This document shows positions 5,305 to 8,848 of a DNA stretch of 8,848 nt, piece by piece. A model generated the notes under the pieces. It worked only from the letters and a program-made list of their open reading frames with translations. It had not been told where the DNA came from and made no database searches. The stretch is from JAZNSB01 sp045590955. Lineage in GTDB: Bacteria > Pseudomonadota > Alphaproteobacteria > RF32 > CAG-239. The stretch's first letter is position 1. Each line of letters begins with the position of its first letter. The stretch lies in assembly GCA_045590955.1 (NCBI GenBank), contig JAZNSB010000049.1, positions 1 to 8,848 on the forward strand, in the 5' to 3' direction. The position numbers and the translations under genes were made by a program.

Positions 5305-6789
5305 CTAATTTTTTATAACATATCCGTTATATCCTTCTGCCAGTGTGTTGGCAAAAGCAAAATCTGTGCTGTTTACAGAGTGAATGCGGTATAAAACATC
5401 ACCAACATCAACCCTGTCACCAACTTTTTTAAACAAATCAATTCCTGCTCCGGGATGCTGAGCAGCTCCGGCAGAAACACCTATTTTATTTATACGTTTG
5501 TTGTCTATGCTGTCTACAACACCAAGTCTGTCTGAAACAACATCTTTTACCAAACTGCCAAGTTGTGGATTTGGAGCTTTGCCCTGGGCATATATAATTT
5601 CATTTAACTGCTTTAATGCAGCACCGGAATCCAAAAGCTCTTGAGCAACGGCATATCCCTGTCCGCCCCTTAAATTTGGGTCAAACTCTAAAATTCTGCC
5701 GGCAATAAACAATGCTTTTTCTCTTAAGTCTTTTGGTGCATCTTCTTTGTTGCGTAAAACTTTCATAACATCTCTGGCCTCTAAAACCGCACCTAAACCG
5801 TTTCCGATTGGTTCTGATCCATCTGTTATGACAACATCTATTTCTGTGCCAATCATATCTCCAACATATTCAAGAAGCTTCCTTAATCTCATGGCGTGGT
5901 TGGTGCTTTTTACTCTGCACTTTTCCCCAACGGGAATGTCTACAACCAAATGACTTACTCCCATGGCAATTTTAACAGCAAGTGCACTGGCCGTCATAAA
6001 GTTTAACTGACTTAATCCTAAGTATTTTTCTACGGATAAAATTGTTTTGTTTGCTACACAAATTGGTAGTTGATGATGACGAACAATCGCCCCTCTAACT
6101 TCTTTGATATTTTTAGACAATGTTTCTTCATCTATGTCTATGTTTGCCAAAACTTCAAAAACATCTCCAACACCGGCACATGATGTGTATGATTTTGAAC
6201 AACTTAACGGCATGGGCAAACCATAAGCAGAAACAATGGCCGTTGCCAAAATATCTACTTTATTACCTGGAACACCTCCAATACTGTGAAAATCTACAAC
6301 CATATTTTCATTGTCCCAATGAAGTGTGTGAGAACCAATTAATGCTTCTGTTAAATAAAGCACTTCAGGTGGTGTCATAAAAGCATCTAGCCCAACCAGA
6401 AAGGAAGCTATGTCTATATTAGAATATAATCCTTTGTGTGTTTCATTAATAATTGATGTATATTCTCCGGCATTTAAGATGTTGCCTGCAATTTTTCTTT
6501 TTATGGAAACAAAACTTTGCGGTGTGCCGGTAAATTTTACTGAAACATTAGACCCTTCAGCAATACCTATTGCTTTAAAAGCCTCTGTGTTTAATGCTAA
6601 CTCTTGCGGAGAAACAATGCTTTCATCTTCTGTAATCTGTAAAAAAGCATAAATTGGAGTCATACCCCCCTGAATTTCTACTTTCTTCAAACCGGTTACA
6701 TTATCTACATTGCAGTATTGACAATCTTTGTGCAGATATGCAATGTGTTCATTAAAAGTATTTATGGGTAAATGTTTTAAACTAAGCAT
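5305..6789 (-). CDS. Thymidine/AMP phosphorylase-family protein, divergent active site
   Basis: The 494 residues follow the long phosphorylase form (AMP phosphorylase / putative thymidine phosphorylase). There is an N-terminal extension of about 90 residues, a helical domain, an alpha/beta domain with HSIGGVPGN (168-176), and a C-terminal domain with GAGIDLFKKVGDRV. Members normally split a nucleoside or nucleotide with phosphate. Four positions I map to E. coli thymidine phosphorylase differ: Phe167 for Lys84, Val207 for Thr123, Val253 for Arg171 and Val272 for Lys190. Ser in TAS (268) is kept. The last alignment is ungapped and made by eye. A catalytically changed or non-catalytic relative is likely. 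The start has a GAGG Shine-Dalgarno six bases upstream. It follows accD by 59 bases. Confidence 0.85.
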   Translation of the reverse strand: MLSLKHLPINTFNEHIAYLHKDCQYCNVDNVTGLKKVEIQGGMTPIYAFLQITEDESIVSPQELALNTEAFKAIGIAEGSNVSVKFTGTPQSFVSIKRKIAGNILNAGEYTSIINETHKGLYSNIDIASFLVGLDAFMTPPEVLYLTEALIGSHTLHWDNENMVVDFHSIGGVPGNKVDILATAIVSAYGLPMPLSCSKSYTSCAGVGDVFEVLANIDIDEETLSKNIKEVRGAIVRHHQLPICVANKTILSVEKYLGLSQLNFMTASALAVKIAMGVSHLVVDIPVGEKCRVKSTNHAMRLRKLLEYVGDMIGTEIDVVITDGSEPIGNGLGAVLEARDVMKVLRNKEDAPKDLREKALFIAGRILEFDPNLRGGQGYAVAQELLDSGAALKQLNEIIYAQGKAPNPQLGSLVKDVVSDRLGVVDSIDNKRINKIGVSAGAAQHPGAGIDLFKKVGDRVDVGDVLYRIHSVNSTDFAFANTLAEGYNGYVIKN

Positions 6790-6848
6790 TGGTTTCCTCG
6801 CATTTTTTTAAAAACAATACAAAATGTCTTTTAATATATGGTTAATGC

Positions 6849-7694
6849 TTATTTTTTAAGCAGTACTTTTAATATCTTTACCAATGTTTCTTTTAATTGG
6901 GGTCTTTTTACCACAATGTCTACCATACCATGTTCTTTAAGGTATTCTGCTCTTTGAAAACCTTCAGGCAATTTTTCTCTGATGGTTTTTTCTATTACTC
7001 TTTGTCCGGCAAAACCTATAATACTGCCGGTTTCTGCAATATGTACATCACCTATCATGGCAAATGATGCAGAAACTCCTCCTGTGGTTGGGTCTGTTAA
7101 TATAACAATGTAAGGTAAATTCTTTTCTTTTAATTTATTGATTGCAGCCGTTGTTCTGGCCATTTGCATTAAAGAAAGGATACCTTCTTGCATTCTGGCT
7201 CCTCCTGAGGCAACAACCACTATTAGCGGACATTTCATCTTTATTGCTTCTGAAGCGGCTTTTATTATTCCTTCGCCAACAGCAGTACCCATAGATCCAC
7301 CCATGAAGAAAAAATCTAAAACAGCAACAATGCTGAGCATGCCACCTATATTTCCTTGAGCAACACATATGGCATCTTTATTGCCCGTACTGGCACGATA
7401 ATCTCTTAATCTATCGGTATATCTTTTGCTGTCTTTGAATTTAATCGGATCTTCAACAACGTCAGGCAAAGTATATTCTGTATACTTACCGTCATCAAAC
7501 AGTAGTTTTAATCTATTTTTAGTATATAGTTTGAGATGGTATCCGCAATAAGGACAAACATAATGAGTATTCTTCAGCTCTTCAGAAAAAACCATCTGCT
7601 CACAACCGGGGCATTTGGTCCATAAATCATCTGCTATTTCTCTGGAAGTGATTTTTGTTACTTTTGGTCTAACAAAGTTATTGAGCCAACTCAT
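6849..7694 (-). CDS. accD: Acetyl-CoA carboxylase carboxyltransferase beta subunit
   Basis: With AccA it forms the carboxyltransferase that moves CO2 from biotin on AccB to acetyl-CoA, giving malonyl-CoA for fatty-acid synthesis in the cytosol. Its 281 residues are the usual length. The N-terminal four-Cys zinc ribbon is intact (Cys28, 31, 47, 50). The crotonase-like core shows GGARMQEG and TDPTTGGVSASFA, the glycine-rich segments that build the oxyanion hole and CoA site. The ATG follows lapA's TAG with no base between, and only a weak GAGA-type Shine-Dalgarno lies inside lapA, so it is probably translationally coupled. In many alphaproteobacteria folC follows accD; here a phosphorylase-like gene does. 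Confidence 0.96.
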   Translation of the reverse strand: MSWLNNFVRPKVTKITSREIADDLWTKCPGCEQMVFSEELKNTHYVCPYCGYHLKLYTKNRLKLLFDDGKYTEYTLPDVVEDPIKFKDSKRYTDRLRDYRASTGNKDAICVAQGNIGGMLSIVAVLDFFFMGGSMGTAVGEGIIKAASEAIKMKCPLIVVVASGGARMQEGILSLMQMARTTAAINKLKEKNLPYIVILTDPTTGGVSASFAMIGDVHIAETGSIIGFAGQRVIEKTIREKLPEGFQRAEYLKEHGMVDIVVKRPQLKETLVKILKVLLKK

Positions 7695-8087
7695 CTAGTC
7701 TTCTCTCTTTTTGGTAAAAATTTTTGAAATTCTTTCTTTTAAACTCGGCCTGGGATTCCTTTTTAGTTCTTCTGCCTTCATTATTTCTATATCAGCATTT
7801 AAACCATCAACTTCTTTCGCAAGTTTTTCTTGAACAATACTCAGCTTTTTGTTCTGGCGACGATAGGTGCGGAGCTCTTTACGAACAGATCCATAAGAAA
7901 TCCATGCACAGAATCGTCCCCAGACATACCCCAGTATTATCAAGAACAAAATGACCACACTAAGAGGAACGTCTATATGTAAAACAAAAGGCCATAAGCT
8001 TATACCCACCAAATCATTGTTTACAAAAGCAACCACAAGTGTTGCAATGATTAACGGAATACTGATTAAAAGCCTTAAAATAAACAT
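7695..8087 (-). CDS. lapA: LapA-domain inner-membrane protein (DUF1049)
   Basis: The 130-residue protein has two membrane segments (about residues 4-24 and 41-63). A short loop containing NNDLVGISLWPF, typical of the LapA/DUF1049 domain, lies between them. A charged cytoplasmic tail with a coiled-coil stretch (about 68-105) and a Lys/Arg-rich end follows. In enterobacteria LapA works with LapB in regulating lipopolysaccharide synthesis; whether that holds here is unknown. It follows ihfB by 30 bases, with an AGGGA Shine-Dalgarno eight bases before the ATG. The ihfB-lapA pair is common in proteobacteria, which supports the call. Confidence 0.85.
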   Translation of the reverse strand: MFILRLLISIPLIIATLVVAFVNNDLVGISLWPFVLHIDVPLSVVILFLIILGYVWGRFCAWISYGSVRKELRTYRRQNKKLSIVQEKLAKEVDGLNADIEIMKAEELKRNPRPSLKERISKIFTKKRED

Positions 8088-8117
8088 ATTTTTGTCCCTG
8101 TTTTATAAAATTGGCGA

Positions 8118-8399
8118 CTATTGTTTGTTCAACATATCGTATAATTTTTTTCCGGTTTTAAAGTGCGGAATGTTTCTTTGTCCAACTTTTACTTCTTTGC
8201 CCGTTCTTGGGTTTTTAGCAACTCTTGGAGCTCTAGTTCTAACAGAAAAAGCACCAAAGCCTCTAAATTCAACCCTATCTCCGGCAGCTAAGCTTTCTGT
8301 AATACTATGTAAAATTACATTAACGATTTTTTCTACATCTTTTACCATTAAATGAGGGTTCTTAGATGCGATTTTTTCAATTAATTCTGATTTTGTCAC
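8118..8399 (-). CDS. ihfB: Integration host factor subunit beta
   Basis: With IhfA it forms the heterodimer that bends DNA sharply at specific sites in recombination, replication and promoter control. The 93 residues span the HU/IHF fold: N-terminal helices, the GDRVEFRGFGAFSVR core, and the beta arm with the NPRTG tip that intercalates into DNA. The LMVKDVEKIVNVIL segment and the place next to lapA favour IHF-beta over HU. The start codon is GTG (8397-8399), with AAGGA eight bases upstream. A sigma70-like promoter lies in the 77-base gap before it, and lapA and accD follow as one likely operon. Confidence 0.93.
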   Translation of the reverse strand: MTKSELIEKIASKNPHLMVKDVEKIVNVILHSITESLAAGDRVEFRGFGAFSVRTRAPRVAKNPRTGKEVKVGQRNIPHFKTGKKLYDMLNKQ

Positions 8400-8439
8400 T
8401 TTATTATTCCTTTATTAGTTAGTTAATTAAGTTGTATTT

Positions 8440-8468
8440 AAAATATATGTTTTGTTAACATAAATCAA
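8440..8468 (-). promoter_or_regulatory. Putative sigma70-type promoter of ihfB-lapA-accD
   Basis: On the - strand, TTGATT (8463-8468), a 17-base spacer and TATTTT (8440-8445) each match consensus at four of six positions. They lie about 40 bases ahead of the ihfB GTG. No terminator separates the upstream gene, so read-through is also possible. Confidence 0.42.
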
Positions 8469-8476
8469 GGTTAGTT

Positions 8477-8848
8477 TTAATTTTCATTAACAGTTAAATG
8501 TTCTAAAACACCCTCTGTTTGACTTTCCCCAAGTTGCAAACTTTCTATTTTATTTATTCTTTTAGAGATTTTGTCTGATGAAATTTGAATCTCGTTTACA
8601 TCTTTTTGTGCTTGTTGAAAGTGTTTGGAAAGGTTTTCTATTCTATCATCAAGCCTGCCGATATCTATCAAAAGAGTACCAACCTCTTTTTGAATAATTA
8701 TTGATTTCTTAGATTTATGCTTGTATTCTACTGGACTCTCTAAAGTCAATATTTTCTTATTCTCTGATTCATTTATATAATTAATTAATGCATTAAGAGT
8801 TGTAGATTTACCTGAATTTGTTTTTCCAGTAACCAAAATTAACCCTTG
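8477..8848 (-). CDS. Partial chimeric ORF: PilT-like ATPase start joined to RmuC C terminus
   Basis: The frame is open to the right edge, so the gene is partial; the TTG at 8836 is not a real start. The first 52 codons resemble the PilT/PilU retraction ATPase: GLILVTGKTNSGKSTT (Walker A, with the usual GPTGSGKST changed at two places), an Asp-box-like ILTLESPVEY in which the usual EDP is ESP, and HKSKKS. From about codon 53 (IQKEVG onward, 8692 to 8477) it resembles the C-terminal end of alphaproteobacterial RmuC, with RLDDRIENL, KHFQQAQKDV and SSDKISKRINKIE, a coiled-coil end of a protein that limits DNA rearrangement. Both families have a Q-[KR]-E-V-G at the join. Codons in the PilT part use AAG and GAG more often. 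A real fusion and an assembly join both fit. Confidence 0.65.
   Translation of the reverse strand, partial: QGLILVTGKTNSGKSTTLNALINYINESENKKILTLESPVEYKHKSKKSIIIQKEVGTLLIDIGRLDDRIENLSKHFQQAQKDVNEIQISSDKISKRINKIESLQLGESQTEGVLEHLTVNEN

Noticed and set aside
6790..6848. Possible promoter or terminator between accD and the phosphorylase-like gene
   Set aside because: There is no hairpin with a T-run and no convincing -35/-10 pair; the two are more simply one operon.
7951..8355. 134-codon open frame on + across ihfB and lapA
   Set aside because: It is antisense to two well-supported genes and has no ribosome site.
8834..8836. TTG as the start codon of the right-edge gene
   Set aside because: The frame continues to the window edge with QGLI, which fits the residues before the PilT Walker A motif, so the true start lies outside.

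Overview
The window comes from an AT-rich alphaproteobacterium. The evidence is the ihfB-lapA-(trp genes)-accD neighbourhood typical of that class, an alphaproteobacterial style of IHF-beta, DnaK and tRNA-Arg(ACG), and heat-shock promoters of the CTTG / CYTAT form. A, T-rich third positions and the apparent loss of trp genes at this locus suggest a host-associated or gut lineage with a reduced genome; that is inference.

Layout. Positions 1-401 hold two convergent arginine tRNA genes: tRNA-Arg(CCT) on + and tRNA-Arg(ACG) on -. Between them lie a 53-bp direct repeat (the 3' end of tRNA-Arg(ACG) plus its terminator, present twice) and a 112-bp hairpin-rich segment that ends like the 3' end of another tRNA. 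Positions 402-1440 carry a secreted outer-membrane beta-barrel gene with its own promoter and a bidirectional terminator. Everything from 1439 to the right edge is on the - strand. In transcription order, reading right to left, it is: a partial rmuC-type gene whose 5' part is pilT-like, ihfB, lapA, accD, a divergent thymidine/AMP phosphorylase-family gene, dnaK, a 164-residue orphan gene and dnaJ.

How the genes fit together. ihfB, lapA, accD and the phosphorylase-like gene look like one housekeeping operon (nucleoid protein, envelope protein, fatty-acid synthesis, nucleotide salvage family). In many alphaproteobacteria trpF-trpB-trpA sit between lapA and accD; here lapA's stop codon touches accD's start codon. 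dnaK and dnaJ, normally adjacent, are split by a self-contained cassette (promoter, orphan ORF, terminator) whose codon use is unlike its neighbours. dnaK and dnaJ each have an RpoH-like promoter with the same 18-base spacing, so heat-shock control would be kept despite the split.

The strongest oddities are the in-frame pilT/rmuC chimera at the right edge (real fusion or assembly join), the cassette between dnaK and dnaJ, the tRNA-Arg 3'-end duplication whose breakpoint coincides with a mismatch in the T arm, and a phosphorylase-family protein that seems to have lost several catalytic residues. I did not find a clear new multi-gene system.
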